Of a stretch of 64,000 nt of DNA, positions 1 to 10,002 are shown in pieces; within the stretch, counting starts at the first letter, position 1; each line of letters begins with the position of its first letter. The notes below the pieces were generated by a model. The model worked only from the letters and a program-made list of their open reading frames with translations. It was not told the DNA's origin and did no database searches. The position numbers were made by a program, and so were the translations under genes. Source of the DNA: Pelosinus sp. IPA-1 (lineage in GTDB: Bacteria > Bacillota > Negativicutes > DSM-13327); the NCBI RefSeq assembly GCF_030269905.1, contig NZ_BSVC01000001.1, forward strand, positions 682,001 to 746,000, read 5' to 3'.

Positions 1-2
1 TT

Positions 3-59
3 CAGGATACCAATACAAAAGCTAAGAAATATGGTGTTGATTTAACTTATAGTTTCTAG
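3..59 (+). CDS. 3' end of an outer-membrane beta-barrel protein (partial)
   Basis: The frame opening at base 3 reads QDTNTKAKKYGVDLTYSF and stops at TAG (57-59). A terminal aromatic strand ending in Phe (DLTYSF) is the classic C-terminal signature of outer-membrane barrels, recognised by the BAM machinery. A terminator hairpin follows about 200 bases later on the same strand. Only 18 codons are visible, so neither the family nor the start can be judged. An OMP is the best guess and fits a diderm Firmicute. Confidence 0.5.
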   Translation, partial: QDTNTKAKKYGVDLTYSF

Positions 60-255
60 ATTTTAAGAAAAATTATTACGCTTGACATGGAACCTTGCTT
101 AGGACAGTAAAAAAAGACTATGCAATTTTCTTCTAATATAGAATAATACTCTTTAGAGACACTCTATGGCGATATTGATGGTGACATGTCTGCTAAAAAA
201 ATATGGCTTTAGCGTACAAGTAAGCTTCTAAATATATGAATTTCCTGAGTCTGAA

Positions 256-297
256 GACTTATAGCCTAGAAACTAGGTTGTAAGTCTTATTTTTTTT
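256..297 (+). terminator. Intrinsic terminator
   Basis: The arms GACTTATAGCCTAG and CTAGGTTGTAAGTC pair with two mismatches around an AAA loop and are followed by TTATTTTTTTT. It probably ends the transcript of the outer-membrane protein at the left edge. The bases between 60 and 255 and between 298 and 425 show no convincing gene; a 21-codon frame at 166-231 has no ribosome site. Confidence 0.7.
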
Positions 298-425
298 ACA
301 CATTACTCACGGAAAATTAGCCTGAGCTTAATGATAGTACGGTTTTGTAGCAAAATCAATGAGTTTAGACAAGAGGTTAAGGTGACAACTTTTGACTACT
401 TTGCAATAAAATAGGAAGGTTATGG

Positions 426-2567
426 ATGAAAAATGGCGAAAGTTGTATTACAGGTAAAACGTTTGATACGCAGGAGGGAAATGCTGTGAAATATGCAGTG
501 TCTTTAAGCTTACTAACTGTGCTGATTATTACGTTTTTATTGGGTGGAACTTTCATTTTTCTAATCGAGCACGAATTGGCAGTAGATATTCCTTGGTTGA
601 GGCATAAAGATGCTAATATTCTACATTCTGCTGCTAATGAAGATATAGAATCTTTTCACAACGACCGAAAAAAGATATTGGTTCTTCATTCCTATGACTC
701 TGAGATGCCTTGGGTGAAATTAGAAGAAGAGGGGATTAAATCAGTTTTTCAACAGGAAAAGCAGGCGATACTTTCTTTTGAGTATATGGATACGAAATAT
801 AATATTACCCCTGATTATCTAAATAACTTATATAAATTTTATGAGCAAAAATATAAAGGAAAGAAATTTGATGCTGTGATTGTTACGGATGATGCAGCTT
901 ATGACTTTGCACGAACATACCAGCAAACCCTTTTTCCTCTCACTCCGATTATTTTCTGTGGTGTTAATTATTTTAATGAAGCAGATATAAAAGACAAGGA
1001 ATGGGTAACAGGAGTTATTGAGGACGTTGATATAAAGAAAACAATTGAAGTTGCCTTAGCCCTACAGCCTCAAGTGAAAAAGATTGTTGTTATTAATGAT
1101 GAAACTGCAGTTGGTAAGGCTAATAAGCAATTATTAGAAAAGAGTATGCCTATTTTTAAGGAAAAGGTACAATTTGTATTCTTAGAAAAAATGGCTATGT
1201 CAGAAGTTCTAGAGCAAGTAGGCAACCTTTCAGATGACACAATCGTATTACTGATGACTTTTAATGTAGATAAGAATGATACGATCTTTAGTTATGAGGA
1301 AAGTGGTAATTTAATTGGTGCAAGAAGTAGGGTGCCTGTATATTGTTTTTGGGACTTCTATTTACAAGATGGTATGTTAGGCGGGATGATAACCAGCGGG
1401 TATAATCAAGGAAAAACTGCGGGCCAGATGGCCCGAAAGATTGTGTTTGATGGTGCAAAATTAGCTGACATGCCTGTGATAACAGAAAGTACTAAGCAGT
1501 ACATGTTTGATTTTAATGCACTACGCAAGGCTGGTATCAAGGAAGAACAATTACCAGCAGGTAGTGTTATTGTGAATAAGCCAGTTACCTTCTATGAAAC
1601 GTATAAATCCTTAGTTTGGTTCTTGATGGCACTATTTGTAGTATTGCTGTTTTTAGTAACAGTATTAGCTTTTAATATAAACCGCCGTAGGAAGGTTGAG
1701 GAGGAGATCCGTCAGCTCAATAGGGCCTTAGAGAATCAAGTCACTGAGCGGACTAGGGCATTGCAGGATACCAATTCTACCTTAAGACAGACCTTGGAAG
1801 ACTTACATCAGGCTCGTCGTCACTTGGTAGAGTCAGAGAAAATGGCCTTATTAGGTGAGTTAGTAGCAGGTATAGCACATGAAATAAACACTCCGATAGG
1901 AAATAGTATTACGGCAATTTCGCATTTGACAATGTTGACAGGAGAATTCAATCAAAAATTCTTGGATGGCCAAATGAAACGATCCGATTTAGAAATCTAT
2001 TTAGATTCTTGTAATAAGGTAAGTAAAATTATTACTACTAATCTAGATCGTGCTGCAGAGTTGATTCGTAGTTTTAAACAAGTTGCAGTTGACCAGTTAG
2101 TTGAAGAACGGCGAAATTTTGATTTGAAAGAATACATACAGGATGTATTGGTAAGCCTAAATCCTCAATTGAAAAAGACTCAGCACAAAATAAACGTAAC
2201 TTGTCCTGAGGGCATTAAGGTTTACTGGTATCCTGGAGCATTTTGGCAAATTATATCAAATATGCTAAACAATTCTATATTACATGCTTATTATCCAGAC
2301 GAACTAGGCACGATTTCCATTACTGTTTCTTATGAAGCTGGGATTATCACCTTGATTTATGCAGATGATGGAAAAGGTATGGAGCCAGAGGTGCAAAAGA
2401 AGATCTTTGAGCCATTTTTTACAACACGGCGGGGTACTGGTGGTACTGGCCTTGGTATGCATATTGTCTATAATTTGGTGGTTTTTAAAATGAAAGGAAC
2501 CGTTGAGTGTACTAGTCAGCTGGGAAACGGTACGGTTTTTACAATAAAACTTCCAGAACGTACTTAA
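426..2567 (+). CDS. Sensor histidine kinase with periplasmic ABC-type substrate-binding domain
   Basis: 713 aa. A membrane anchor (residues 24-47) leads to an extracytoplasmic domain of the ABC_sub_bind type (about 83-375, starting KKILVLHSYDSEMPWV). A second membrane segment follows near 395-418. Next come a coiled coil, a HisKA domain with His485 in AHEINTPIG and a HATPase domain with DDGKGME (647-653), FEPFFTT and GTGLGMH. The protein should bind a small ligand outside the membrane and phosphorylate the regulator that starts 18 bases downstream. The start follows an AGGAAGG site. The ligand cannot be told from sequence. Confidence 0.85.
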   Translation: MKNGESCITGKTFDTQEGNAVKYAVSLSLLTVLIITFLLGGTFIFLIEHELAVDIPWLRHKDANILHSAANEDIESFHNDRKKILVLHSYDSEMPWVKLEEEGIKSVFQQEKQAILSFEYMDTKYNITPDYLNNLYKFYEQKYKGKKFDAVIVTDDAAYDFARTYQQTLFPLTPIIFCGVNYFNEADIKDKEWVTGVIEDVDIKKTIEVALALQPQVKKIVVINDETAVGKANKQLLEKSMPIFKEKVQFVFLEKMAMSEVLEQVGNLSDDTIVLLMTFNVDKNDTIFSYEESGNLIGARSRVPVYCFWDFYLQDGMLGGMITSGYNQGKTAGQMARKIVFDGAKLADMPVITESTKQYMFDFNALRKAGIKEEQLPAGSVIVNKPVTFYETYKSLVWFLMALFVVLLFLVTVLAFNINRRRKVEEEIRQLNRALENQVTERTRALQDTNSTLRQTLEDLHQARRHLVESEKMALLGELVAGIAHEINTPIGNSITAISHLTMLTGEFNQKFLDGQMKRSDLEIYLDSCNKVSKIITTNLDRAAELIRSFKQVAVDQLVEERRNFDLKEYIQDVLVSLNPQLKKTQHKINVTCPEGIKVYWYPGAFWQIISNMLNNSILHAYYPDELGTISITVSYEAGIITLIYADDGKGMEPEVQKKIFEPFFTTRRGTGGTGLGMHIVYNLVVFKMKGTVECTSQLGNGTVFTIKLPERT

Positions 2568-2585
2568 GTTAAAGGAGAAAATATC

Positions 2586-4112
2586 ATGGATGATGAATTG
2601 TTATTTGTAGAAGAGACGGATGTACGTGATAGTAAGGCAGCAGGACAGATAAAGGTTTTGATCGTTGATGACGAAGAAGAAGTACATATTGTTACCAAGC
2701 TAGTATTAAATAACTTTGTATTTGAAGGTAAAAAGATTGAGCTTCTTAGTGTTTATTCTGCTAGTGAAGCTAAGACGGTACTAGAGGAACATGGGGATAT
2801 TGCTCTTATTTTATTAGATGTTGTCATGGAGAGAGCGGATGCCGGGTTAGAACTGGTAAAATACATTCGAGACGTTATGGAAAATAAGTTGGTGCGGATT
2901 GTATTGCGTACGGGCCAGCCCGGAGAAGCTCCAGAAGCCCAGATTATTGTTGAATACGACATTAATGATTATAAAGAAAAAACGGAATTAACAGCCCAAA
3001 AGCTGATAACTACCTTAATCTCTGCGTTGCGTTCTCATCGAGATTTATTGACAATTGCCATGAATAAACAAGGGTTAGAAAAAATTATCCAGTCTTCACC
3101 TGAGATTTTTCGTATGCAATCCATGCAAAACTTTGCCGCTGGTGTACTAATGCAACTCATCGCAATGCTTGGACTTAATAAGAATAGCTTGTATGTCAAG
3201 GTATCGAGTTTTGCCGCTACGCGAAAGAAGGATGGAGAAATAAAGGTTTTAGCAGCTACAGGTACCTTTGATAGTGAAACCTACGAAAATATTTCGATTG
3301 ACGTGAAAAATAAACTTGATTACGTTCTTATGGCGAAACAAAGTATATTTTTTGAGGATTACTTTATTCTTTACTGGCAAAGTGCAGACGATTATGTGTA
3401 TCTAATTTATATGGAGGGTGGACAAAGACTTAGTGAGTTAGATAGGCGTTTATTAGATGTTTTTTGCTTAAATGTTTCTTCTGCCTTTGAAAATCTTAAA
3501 TTGCATTTAGAAATGTATAATACACAACGAGAGGTTTTCTTTAGGTTGGCCGAAGTGGCAGAAACGCGCTCAAAAGAAACAGGCAACCATGTAAGACGTG
3601 TTGCTGAATATGCTCGTTTGCTGGCTGAAAAATATGGATTACCAGATGATGAAGTGGATCTAATTCATTTAGCGACTCCTATGCATGATATAGGTAAGCT
3701 AGGGATCCCTGATGAGATATTAAATAAACCAGGGAAATTAACGCTAACCGAGTTTGAAGTTGTCAAACTTCACGCTAATATTGGCTATGATATGTTAAAG
3801 GGATCTCATTTAACGATGTTAAAGGCAGCAGCTATTATTGCGCAGCAACACCATGAACGATATGATGGCAAGGGATATTCTAGTGGGTTAAAAGGGGAAG
3901 AAATTCATATTTATGCTAGAATCGCCGCCATTGCCGATGTCTTTGATGCACTAAGCTGCAAAAGAGTCTATAAAGAAGCCTGGCCATTAAATGAAATTTT
4001 GACCTATTTCAAGGAGGCTAAGGGAGGACAATTTGATCCTGTATTAGTTGATTTATTTTTTACTAATTTGGATGAAATCATTAAGGTGAGAGAAAAGTAT
4101 GCAGATGAATAA
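2586..4112 (+). CDS. Response regulator, REC-DUF3369-HD-GYP
   Basis: 508 aa. An N-terminal receiver domain has acidic D28/D29, phosphoacceptor D78 in LILLDVV, and the conserved T and K sides. A DUF3369-type middle region (about 160-310) follows. The C-terminal HD-GYP domain (about 315-500) has H367-D368 in MHDIGKLGIP and HHERYDGKGY, the residues expected of an active cyclic-di-GMP phosphodiesterase. It sits directly after the kinase with its own AAAGGAG site. The pair probably turns an external signal into c-di-GMP breakdown. The enzymatic role is inferred from intact motifs. Confidence 0.9.
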   Translation: MDDELLFVEETDVRDSKAAGQIKVLIVDDEEEVHIVTKLVLNNFVFEGKKIELLSVYSASEAKTVLEEHGDIALILLDVVMERADAGLELVKYIRDVMENKLVRIVLRTGQPGEAPEAQIIVEYDINDYKEKTELTAQKLITTLISALRSHRDLLTIAMNKQGLEKIIQSSPEIFRMQSMQNFAAGVLMQLIAMLGLNKNSLYVKVSSFAATRKKDGEIKVLAATGTFDSETYENISIDVKNKLDYVLMAKQSIFFEDYFILYWQSADDYVYLIYMEGGQRLSELDRRLLDVFCLNVSSAFENLKLHLEMYNTQREVFFRLAEVAETRSKETGNHVRRVAEYARLLAEKYGLPDDEVDLIHLATPMHDIGKLGIPDEILNKPGKLTLTEFEVVKLHANIGYDMLKGSHLTMLKAAAIIAQQHHERYDGKGYSSGLKGEEIHIYARIAAIADVFDALSCKRVYKEAWPLNEILTYFKEAKGGQFDPVLVDLFFTNLDEIIKVREKYADE

Positions 4113-4169
4113 TTGCGGCGTACTTCTGGGGGTTGTATAATATGGTTAGAATAAGATGGAGGTAGAAAA

Positions 4170-4871
4170 ATGAGTTTACATATTGATGCAAAAGAAGGCG
4201 ATATCGCTAGTACGGTATTAATGCCTGGTGATCCACTTAGAGCTAAGTTTATAGCGGAAAACTTTTTGGAAAATGCTGTTTGTTATAATGAAGTGCGTGG
4301 TATGTACGGGTATACAGGATATTACCAGGGCAAAAGAGTTTCTGTACAAGGTTCGGGAATGGGGATTCCTTCTATATCTATTTATGCCCATGAGTTAATG
4401 ACGAGCTATAATGTGAAAAATATTATTCGGATTGGTACTTGCGGATCATTACAGGAAAATGTAAAAATTAAGGACATTGTTCTCGCTATGTCAGCTTCTC
4501 ATGATTCTAATATTAATCTACAACGGTTTGAGGGTATGACCTTTGCTCCTACAGCAAATTTTGAATTATTAAAAAAGGCATATGATGTAGCGCAGCGGTT
4601 AGGGATTGAAACTAAAGTCGGAAATGTGTTTACAACGGATACCTTTTATCATGATGATTGTGAGGATTGGAAGCGTTGGACCAAATTTGGTGTATTGGCC
4701 GTCGAGATGGAAACGGCAGGATTATATACTTTGGCTGCAAAACATGGTGTAAAGGCGTTAACCATTGTGACAGTGAGTGATAGCTTAGTTACAGGTGAAG
4801 CTACTTCTGCTGCGGAACGGCAGACGACTTTTACGCAAATGATGAAAATAGCTTTGGAAATGGTAGAGTAA
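4170..4871 (+). CDS. deoD: Purine nucleoside phosphorylase, DeoD type
   Basis: 233 aa, the usual length of hexameric DeoD. The N-terminus carries the phosphate-site motif MPGDPLRAK. The purine-site segment [12 protein letters not shown] and VTVSDSL are also present. It cleaves purine nucleosides with phosphate to free base and (deoxy)ribose 1-phosphate in the cytosol. A good AGGAGGT-like site (GATGGAGGT) precedes the ATG. It lies 57 bases after the HD-GYP gene and just before the TPP riboswitch promoter. A second phosphorylase of the unrelated trimeric type lies at 48998. Confidence 0.93.
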   Translation: MSLHIDAKEGDIASTVLMPGDPLRAKFIAENFLENAVCYNEVRGMYGYTGYYQGKRVSVQGSGMGIPSISIYAHELMTSYNVKNIIRIGTCGSLQENVKIKDIVLAMSASHDSNINLQRFEGMTFAPTANFELLKKAYDVAQRLGIETKVGNVFTTDTFYHDDCEDWKRWTKFGVLAVEMETAGLYTLAAKHGVKALTIVTVSDSLVTGEATSAAERQTTFTQMMKIALEMVE

Positions 4872-4879
4872 AAAAAGCA

Positions 4880-4908
4880 TTGCACTTTATGAAGGTCTAT
4901 AATATACT
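4880..4908 (+). promoter_or_regulatory. Sigma-A promoter of the thiamine operon
   Basis: TTGCAC (4880-4885) and TATACT (4903-4908) are separated by 17 bases and lie just upstream of the TPP aptamer. This fits a housekeeping promoter driving the riboswitch leader. Seen by eye only. Confidence 0.6.
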
Positions 4909-4923
4909 GTAGGAAATTACATA

Positions 4924-5010
4924 TGACGCTGGGGGAGCCTTATGGCTGAGAGGGAATTTTCATTCCTGACCCTTTGAACCTGATGTGGTTAGTACCATCG
5001 TAGGGAAGCT
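4924..5010 (+). promoter_or_regulatory. TPP riboswitch (THI element)
   Basis: The aptamer shows the conserved blocks GGGGGAGCC, GGCTGAGAGGG, GACCCTTTGAACCTGA and GGTTAGTACC-ATCGTAGGGAAGC. It is followed by a terminator (5037-5070) and the thi genes. Ligand-bound RNA should favour termination, so thiamine pyrophosphate lowers expression of thiS-G-H-F-E-C. Confidence 0.96.
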
Positions 5011-5036
5011 ATTTTATATTTGTGTATGTTATTTAT

Positions 5037-5070
5037 AAAAGCTTATCCTCTTTGGATAAGCTTTTTTTAT
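5037..5070 (+). terminator. Riboswitch-controlled terminator
   Basis: GCTTATCC and GGATAAGC form an 8-bp stem, extended by flanking A/T pairs, around a TCTTT loop and followed by TTTTTTTATTT. It lies 27 bases after the TPP aptamer, in the expression-platform position. Confidence 0.85.
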
Positions 5071-5156
5071 TTACCATTACATATTTCAATATTTCTCTGC
5101 GATCACTATCTATACTATTTCATTCTTAAATGCATTACAGAGGTGAGGTGAAAAAG

Positions 5157-5357
5157 TTGGAGGTTATGCTAAACGGAAACCTTGAAAAAATAGCGGAGGA
5201 GATAAATTTATCTACGTTTTTACTTAGCAAAGGTTTGAATCTTGACACCATTATTGTGGAATATCAAGGCAATATAGTAAAGAAAGAGGAATGGGCAACG
5301 ATTACTTTGCAAGATAAGGATTGTTTAGAAGTACTAAAATTTGTTGGCGGAGGCTGA
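5157..5357 (+). CDS. thiS: Sulfur carrier protein ThiS
   Basis: About 66 aa of beta-grasp fold ending in the essential GG (FVGGG). The C-terminal Gly is adenylated by ThiF and then thiocarboxylated to carry sulfur for thiazole synthesis. The frame is open from an ATG at 5130, but the AGAGGTGAGG site fits the TTG at 5157 best and gives the normal family length; GTG at 5148 is a weaker option. thiG starts four bases after the stop. Confidence 0.9.
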   Translation: MEVMLNGNLEKIAEEINLSTFLLSKGLNLDTIIVEYQGNIVKKEEWATITLQDKDCLEVLKFVGGG

Positions 5358-5361
5358 TTTG

Positions 5362-6132
5362 ATGAGTGATTCATTAATGATTGGTGGGAAAAGCTTAGAA
5401 AGTCGTCTATTTATTGGCACAGGTAAGTATTCTGCAGACACTATGATTCCCGAAATTATAGAGAAATCAGGATCACAAGTTATTACCGTGGCGCTTCGAC
5501 GAATTGATTTTAATTCTCCTAGAGGGAATGTGATGGATCATATTCCTTCCAGTATGCAACTTTTGCCGAATACTTCTGGTGCGCGAAACGCACAGGAGGC
5601 AATACGAATTGCGCGGTTAGCCAAGGCCGCAGGATGTGGCAACTGGATTAAAATTGAGGTTATTTCGGATAATAAATACTTGTTGCCAGACGGTTATGAG
5701 ACCATTAAAGCAACGGAAATATTAGCTAAGGAAGGGTTTGTAGTATTACCTTATATCAGTCCAGATTTAATGGTAGCAAAGAAACTAGTTGAAGTTGGTG
5801 CAGCAGCAGTTATGCCATTAGGTGCCCCCATTGGCAGTAATCGAGGTTTAAAAACCAAAGAATTATTAAAAATAATGATTGAGGAAATATCTTTACCAGT
5901 GATTGTTGATGCAGGGATTGGTAAACCTTCCGACGCTTGCGAGGCGATGGAAATGGGGGCAGCAGCTTGTTTATTAAATACTGCAATTGCCAGCGCAGAC
6001 GATCCTGTCTTAATGGCTGAGGCTTTTGGTATGGCTGTAATTGCCGGGCGTAAAGCGTATTTAGCGGGTCTTGGGCGTTCTCATAAGTGGGCAAGTTCTT
6101 CATCTCCTTTGACTGGATTTTTACATAATTGA
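5362..6132 (+). CDS. thiG: Thiazole synthase ThiG
   Basis: 256 aa TIM barrel. Visible blocks are [18 protein letters not shown] (start of the DXP-binding region), [18 protein letters not shown] and [10 protein letters not shown]. It joins deoxyxylulose 5-phosphate, dehydroglycine and ThiS-thiocarboxylate into the thiazole phosphate. The start is the ATG at 5362, eight bases after the GGAGG that overlaps the thiS end; the frame is open further upstream but has no ribosome site there. Confidence 0.95.
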   Translation: MSDSLMIGGKSLESRLFIGTGKYSADTMIPEIIEKSGSQVITVALRRIDFNSPRGNVMDHIPSSMQLLPNTSGARNAQEAIRIARLAKAAGCGNWIKIEVISDNKYLLPDGYETIKATEILAKEGFVVLPYISPDLMVAKKLVEVGAAAVMPLGAPIGSNRGLKTKELLKIMIEEISLPVIVDAGIGKPSDACEAMEMGAAACLLNTAIASADDPVLMAEAFGMAVIAGRKAYLAGLGRSHKWASSSSPLTGFLHN

Positions 6133-6142
6133 GGAGGAAACT

Positions 6143-7246
6143 ATGAGCTTTTATGATGAGTATTTGCAATATACTGAAGGCAATATAGAAGAAGTATTTC
6201 AAAATACAACCTCTGAAGATATTGTAAAGATTCTTGGGAAAGAGCGATTAACAGTAAAGAATTTTTTAGCCTTATTATCTCCTAAAGGGGAAGAACATTT
6301 AGAATTAATGGCCCAAAAGGCAAATCAGTTGACAGTACAAAATTTCGGACGTGTCATTTTATTGTATACACCGATGTATTTATCTGATTACTGTACAAAT
6401 CAATGCACCTATTGTGGTTTTAATATAACCAATACGTTTACCCGTAAGCAATTGACCATGGAAGAGGTAGAAAAAGAAGCCAAAAATATTGCGGCTTCCG
6501 GCATTCAACATATTTTAATTCTAACAGGAGATGCTCCAGTAAGAGCTGGCGTCTCTTATATGGAAGATTGTGTTCAGATCTTAAAAAACTACTTTTCCTC
6601 CATTGCCATTGAGGTCTATGCCTTAACAGAAGAGGAGTACGCCAAACTTGGAGAAGCTGGTGTAGAGAGCATGACAATGTATCAGGAAACCTACAATCCA
6701 ATCATCTATGACAAACTTCATGTGAAAGGGCCTAAGAAAGATTATCACTTCCGCCTTGATGCACCAGAACGGGCTTGTCAAGCTGGTTTTCGCTCTGTAA
6801 ATATTGGAGCTTTGCTCGGACTTGATGATTGGCGCAGAGATGGATTCTTTACGGGCTTACATGCTAACTACTTGCAAAATAAATATCCAGATGTTGAGAT
6901 TAGTATATCGCTACCTCGTATACGTCCAACTATGGGGGCTTGCGAAACTGGAAACAACGTGAACGATAAGAATATGGTTCAATTTATGACCGCTTTTCGG
7001 TTGTTTATGCCAAGGGCGGGGATGCCTTTATCGACTAGAGAAAGTGCAGAATTTCGGAACCACGCTATTAAATTAGGGATTACGAAAATGTCTGCAGGAG
7101 TCAACACTGCAGTAGGGGGACATATTGAGGTTCAGGAAAACGCAGGACAATTTGCCGTTTCTGATACACGGAGTGTGAAGGAGATGTCTAAGGCCATTCT
7201 GCAATTAGGTTATCAGCCTGTATTTAAGGATTGGCAAGCGATATGA
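6143..7246 (+). CDS. thiH: 2-iminoacetate synthase ThiH (radical SAM)
   Basis: 367 aa. The radical-SAM cluster motif C-X3-C-X2-C is at C84, C88 and C91 (CTNQCTYC). ThiH cleaves tyrosine to dehydroglycine and p-cresol, which is the anaerobic route; aerobes use the oxidase ThiO. That choice suits an anaerobe. It is preceded by GAGGAGG and overlaps thiF by four bases (ATGA), implying coupled translation. Confidence 0.95.
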   Translation: MSFYDEYLQYTEGNIEEVFQNTTSEDIVKILGKERLTVKNFLALLSPKGEEHLELMAQKANQLTVQNFGRVILLYTPMYLSDYCTNQCTYCGFNITNTFTRKQLTMEEVEKEAKNIAASGIQHILILTGDAPVRAGVSYMEDCVQILKNYFSSIAIEVYALTEEEYAKLGEAGVESMTMYQETYNPIIYDKLHVKGPKKDYHFRLDAPERACQAGFRSVNIGALLGLDDWRRDGFFTGLHANYLQNKYPDVEISISLPRIRPTMGACETGNNVNDKNMVQFMTAFRLFMPRAGMPLSTRESAEFRNHAIKLGITKMSAGVNTAVGGHIEVQENAGQFAVSDTRSVKEMSKAILQLGYQPVFKDWQAI

Positions 7247-7869
7247 CAGTAAAATATAGAAACTTATTTGAGAAAGCATTAGGTATGGCTCTAGGAGAGA
7301 ACAATTTAGAAAAGATCCAACAGATTACGGTAGGTATCGGTGGAGCTGGGGGACTAGGTTCCAACTGTGCAGTGAATTTAGTGCGTAGTGGTTTTAGCAA
7401 TTTTGTAATTGTAGACTTTGATACAATTGAGTTTTCTAATCTTAATCGGCAGTTTTATTTTTACAATCAAGTTGGTAAGTCTAAGGTAACGACCTTAAGG
7501 GAGAACTTACTGGCAATTAATCCTGCTATACAAGTAGAAATCTTGCAGGAGCGAATAGAGGAACACAATGTTGCTGCCCTGTTTAAAGATTGCCATATTA
7601 TTGTTGAAGCCTTTGATCAAGCAAACTATAAGAAAATGATTGTAGAAGAATACCTACAGTCTGAAAAATTTATTGTATCTGCTTCTGGTCTCGCAGGTTA
7701 TGCGGATAGTGATGAAATAAAAACTCATAAAATCAAAGAAAACTTATATGTTGTCGGTGATTTATCCTCTGCTGTCGGCAAGGAGCTGCCACCCTGTGCA
7801 CCTAGAGTCAGTATTGCGGCAGCAAAACAGGCAAATCTTATTTTACAATTTGTGTTAAATAACCTCTAA
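7243..7869 (+). CDS. thiF: ThiS adenylyltransferase ThiF
   Basis: 208 aa, a short form typical of clostridial thi operons. A Rossmann nucleotide site GIGGAGGLGSNCAVNL lies near the N-terminus, followed by SNLNRQF, a hallmark of E1-like enzymes. It activates the ThiS C-terminus with ATP. The start ATG at 7243 overlaps the thiH stop. The zinc CxxC pairs found in MoeB-like relatives are not evident. Confidence 0.88.
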   Translation: MTVKYRNLFEKALGMALGENNLEKIQQITVGIGGAGGLGSNCAVNLVRSGFSNFVIVDFDTIEFSNLNRQFYFYNQVGKSKVTTLRENLLAINPAIQVEILQERIEEHNVAALFKDCHIIVEAFDQANYKKMIVEEYLQSEKFIVSASGLAGYADSDEIKTHKIKENLYVVGDLSSAVGKELPPCAPRVSIAAAKQANLILQFVLNNL

Positions 7870-7903
7870 TGTCAAAAGGATAGAGGAAAGGTGGGGTGAT
7901 TGT

Positions 7904-8551
7904 ATGGATAGGAATTATTCCTTACCCAATGATTTATACTGTATTACAGCGGAAGACTTTTCCTTAGGTCGAAGCAATATCGAAGTAGTAAAACAATGGA
8001 TTGACGCTGGTATTAAAATAGTTCAATACCGAGAAAAAGATAAAAGTATGAAATTGAAATATCAAGAGTGTAAAATCATTCGAAGGTTAACAAAAGAAAC
8101 GGGCGTATTTTTTATTGTTAATGATGATATTGATTTGGCAATGATGGTGCAAGCTGACGGAGTACATATTGGACAAGATGATTTTCCTCTTGCGGCAGTT
8201 AGAGAATTGGTGGGGGATATGAGGATTGGGATATCAACTCATTCGCCTCAGCAAGCCCAAGAGGCTGTTGCTTCAGGCGCCGATTATATTGGGGTAGGGC
8301 CAATTTTTAAAACTTCCACAAAAAAGAATGTGTGCCAGCCAGTTGGACTAGAATATTTAGATTATGTAGTTAAGAATATACCCATTCCCTTTGTTGCAAT
8401 TGGAGGGATAACAGAAAGTAACGTAGCAGAGGTTGTTAAAACAGGAGCAAAATGTATTGCTATGGTTACAGAAATAACGAAAGCTCATGATATGGGTGAT
8501 AAGATTCGTAAGGTTAGAACAATAATAAAAAGTATGGGAGAGAATATATAA
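7904..8551 (+). CDS. thiE: Thiamine-phosphate synthase ThiE
   Basis: 215 aa. It shows [51 protein letters not shown] and PFVAIGGI, the standard pyrophosphate and thiazole-binding blocks of the TIM barrel. It couples hydroxymethylpyrimidine pyrophosphate with thiazole phosphate. The stop TAA shares one base with the thiC start (TAATG). No thiD is visible in this operon. Confidence 0.95.
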   Translation: MDRNYSLPNDLYCITAEDFSLGRSNIEVVKQWIDAGIKIVQYREKDKSMKLKYQECKIIRRLTKETGVFFIVNDDIDLAMMVQADGVHIGQDDFPLAAVRELVGDMRIGISTHSPQQAQEAVASGADYIGVGPIFKTSTKKNVCQPVGLEYLDYVVKNIPIPFVAIGGITESNVAEVVKTGAKCIAMVTEITKAHDMGDKIRKVRTIIKSMGENI

Positions 8552-9849
8552 TGACATATACGACACAAATGGATGCAGCAAAAAAAGGAATTGTAACAAA
8601 AGAAATGAGCGTAGTAGCTGCTAAAGAAAACATGGATGTAAAAAAACTAATGGATTTAGTGGCACAAGGAAAGGTTGCTATACCAGCTAACAAAAATCAT
8701 ACATCTTTGCAAGCGGCAGGCGTTGGGGAAGGGCTTAGTACAAAAATTAATGTCAACTTAGGTGTATCAGAGGATTGCTGTGATATTGAGCAGGAAATCT
8801 GCAAAGTAAAGAAAGCTATCGAACTAAAGGCTGATGCTATTATGGATTTAAGCTGCTTTGGTAAAACCAGGGAGTTTCGTCGTAGATTAATCGAGTTTTC
8901 GCCTGCGATGATTGGTACGGTTCCTATGTATGATGCGGTTGGTTTTTTAGATAAGGAATTAAAAAATATTACAGCAGAAGAATTCTTATCCGTTGTTGAG
9001 AGACATGCAGAAGATGGTGTAGATTTTATGACCATCCATGCTGGACTCAATCGAGAAACAGCAGGTAAGGTTAAGTTAGAGAAAAGGTTAACTAATATTG
9101 TATCTAGAGGTGGGTCGTTGCTTTTTGCTTGGATGGAACTAAACAATCAAGAAAATCCTTTCTACGAGCACTATGATCGAGTGTTAGATATTTGTGCTAA
9201 ATATGACGTTACTATTAGTTTAGGAGATGCCTGTAGACCAGGTTGCATAAATGATGCGACCGACGCAGCGCAAATTCAAGAATTGATTGTATTAGGAGAA
9301 TTAACAAAAAGAGCTTGGGCAAAAAATGTGCAAGTGATTGTTGAGGGGCCTGGTCATATGCCGCTAAATCAGATTACAGGTAATGTGATGTTGCAGAAGA
9401 AGTTGTGCCATGGTGCGCCTTTTTACGTCTTAGGACCCCTCGTTACAGACGTTGCACCTGGCTATGACCATATTACCAGTGCGATCGGAGGAGCGATTGC
9501 TGCTGCTGCTGGAGCCGATTTCCTATGCTATGTAACACCAGCAGAACATTTGCGTCTGCCAACGATGGAAGATATGAAGGAAGGTATCGTTGCTTCTAGA
9601 ATCGCTGCTCATGCTGCTGATATTGCCAAAGGAGTGCCAGGGGCTAAGGAATGGGATAATCAGATGAGCCAAGCTCGTGCCGATATTGATTTTGATAAAA
9701 TGATTGAACTATCCATTGATCCCGAAAAATCAGGAAGATATCGTAGAGAGTCATTACCTGAACATAGTGATACCTGCACCATGTGTGGCAAAATGTGCGC
9801 CATGAAAACTATGAAAAAAATATTAAATGGAGAAGAAGTAGACATTTAA
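8551..9849 (+). CDS. thiC: Phosphomethylpyrimidine synthase ThiC
   Basis: 432 aa. This radical-SAM enzyme has a C-terminal cluster motif C-X2-C-X4-C (CTMCGKMC). Core motifs include [52 protein letters not shown] and [17 protein letters not shown]. It converts aminoimidazole ribotide into the thiamine pyrimidine, so it links this operon to the purine pathway at 14-21 kb. It is the last gene before a strong terminator. Confidence 0.96.
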   Translation: MTYTTQMDAAKKGIVTKEMSVVAAKENMDVKKLMDLVAQGKVAIPANKNHTSLQAAGVGEGLSTKINVNLGVSEDCCDIEQEICKVKKAIELKADAIMDLSCFGKTREFRRRLIEFSPAMIGTVPMYDAVGFLDKELKNITAEEFLSVVERHAEDGVDFMTIHAGLNRETAGKVKLEKRLTNIVSRGGSLLFAWMELNNQENPFYEHYDRVLDICAKYDVTISLGDACRPGCINDATDAAQIQELIVLGELTKRAWAKNVQVIVEGPGHMPLNQITGNVMLQKKLCHGAPFYVLGPLVTDVAPGYDHITSAIGGAIAAAAGADFLCYVTPAEHLRLPTMEDMKEGIVASRIAAHAADIAKGVPGAKEWDNQMSQARADIDFDKMIELSIDPEKSGRYRRESLPEHSDTCTMCGKMCAMKTMKKILNGEEVDI

Positions 9850-9855
9850 ATGAGT

Positions 9856-9904
9856 AAAAAGGAGGGTCTTTCACGAATGGTTCGTGAAAGACCCTCCTTT
9901 TTTC
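9856..9904. terminator. Bidirectional terminator between thiC and trxA
   Basis: A perfect 17-bp stem (GGAGGGTCTTTCACGAA with its complement) is flanked by A-rich sequence on the left and T-rich on the right. It can end thiC transcription on the plus strand and trxB-trxA transcription on the minus strand. Confidence 0.88.
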
Positions 9905-9917
9905 CAGGATCAGAAAG

Positions 9918-10002
9918 TATAACACTTTCTTGGTTCCAAGTAAGAACGACTAAGGCTTCTGCCTGCGTCCGAGGACTTGGCACAAGCCAAGTCTTTTCTT
10001 AT
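9918..10002 (-). repeat. 85-nt dispersed structured module, copy A
   Basis: Read on the minus strand this begins inside the trxA stop codon and matches 43493-43576 over its whole length, with only about six differences. It contains the hairpin GACTTGGC-TTGT-GCCAAGTC and a second stem GGACG/CGTTC enclosing AGGC/GCCT. The strong terminator at 9856-9904 follows directly. No coding potential was seen. Confidence 0.75.

Noticed and set aside
166-231. Short frame of 21 codons near the left edge
   Set aside because: No ribosome site or recognisable motif; too short to judge.
8357-8599. Minus-strand and other shadow frames within the thi and pur genes
   Set aside because: They are antisense to well-conserved enzymes and show no initiation signals or protein-like features.
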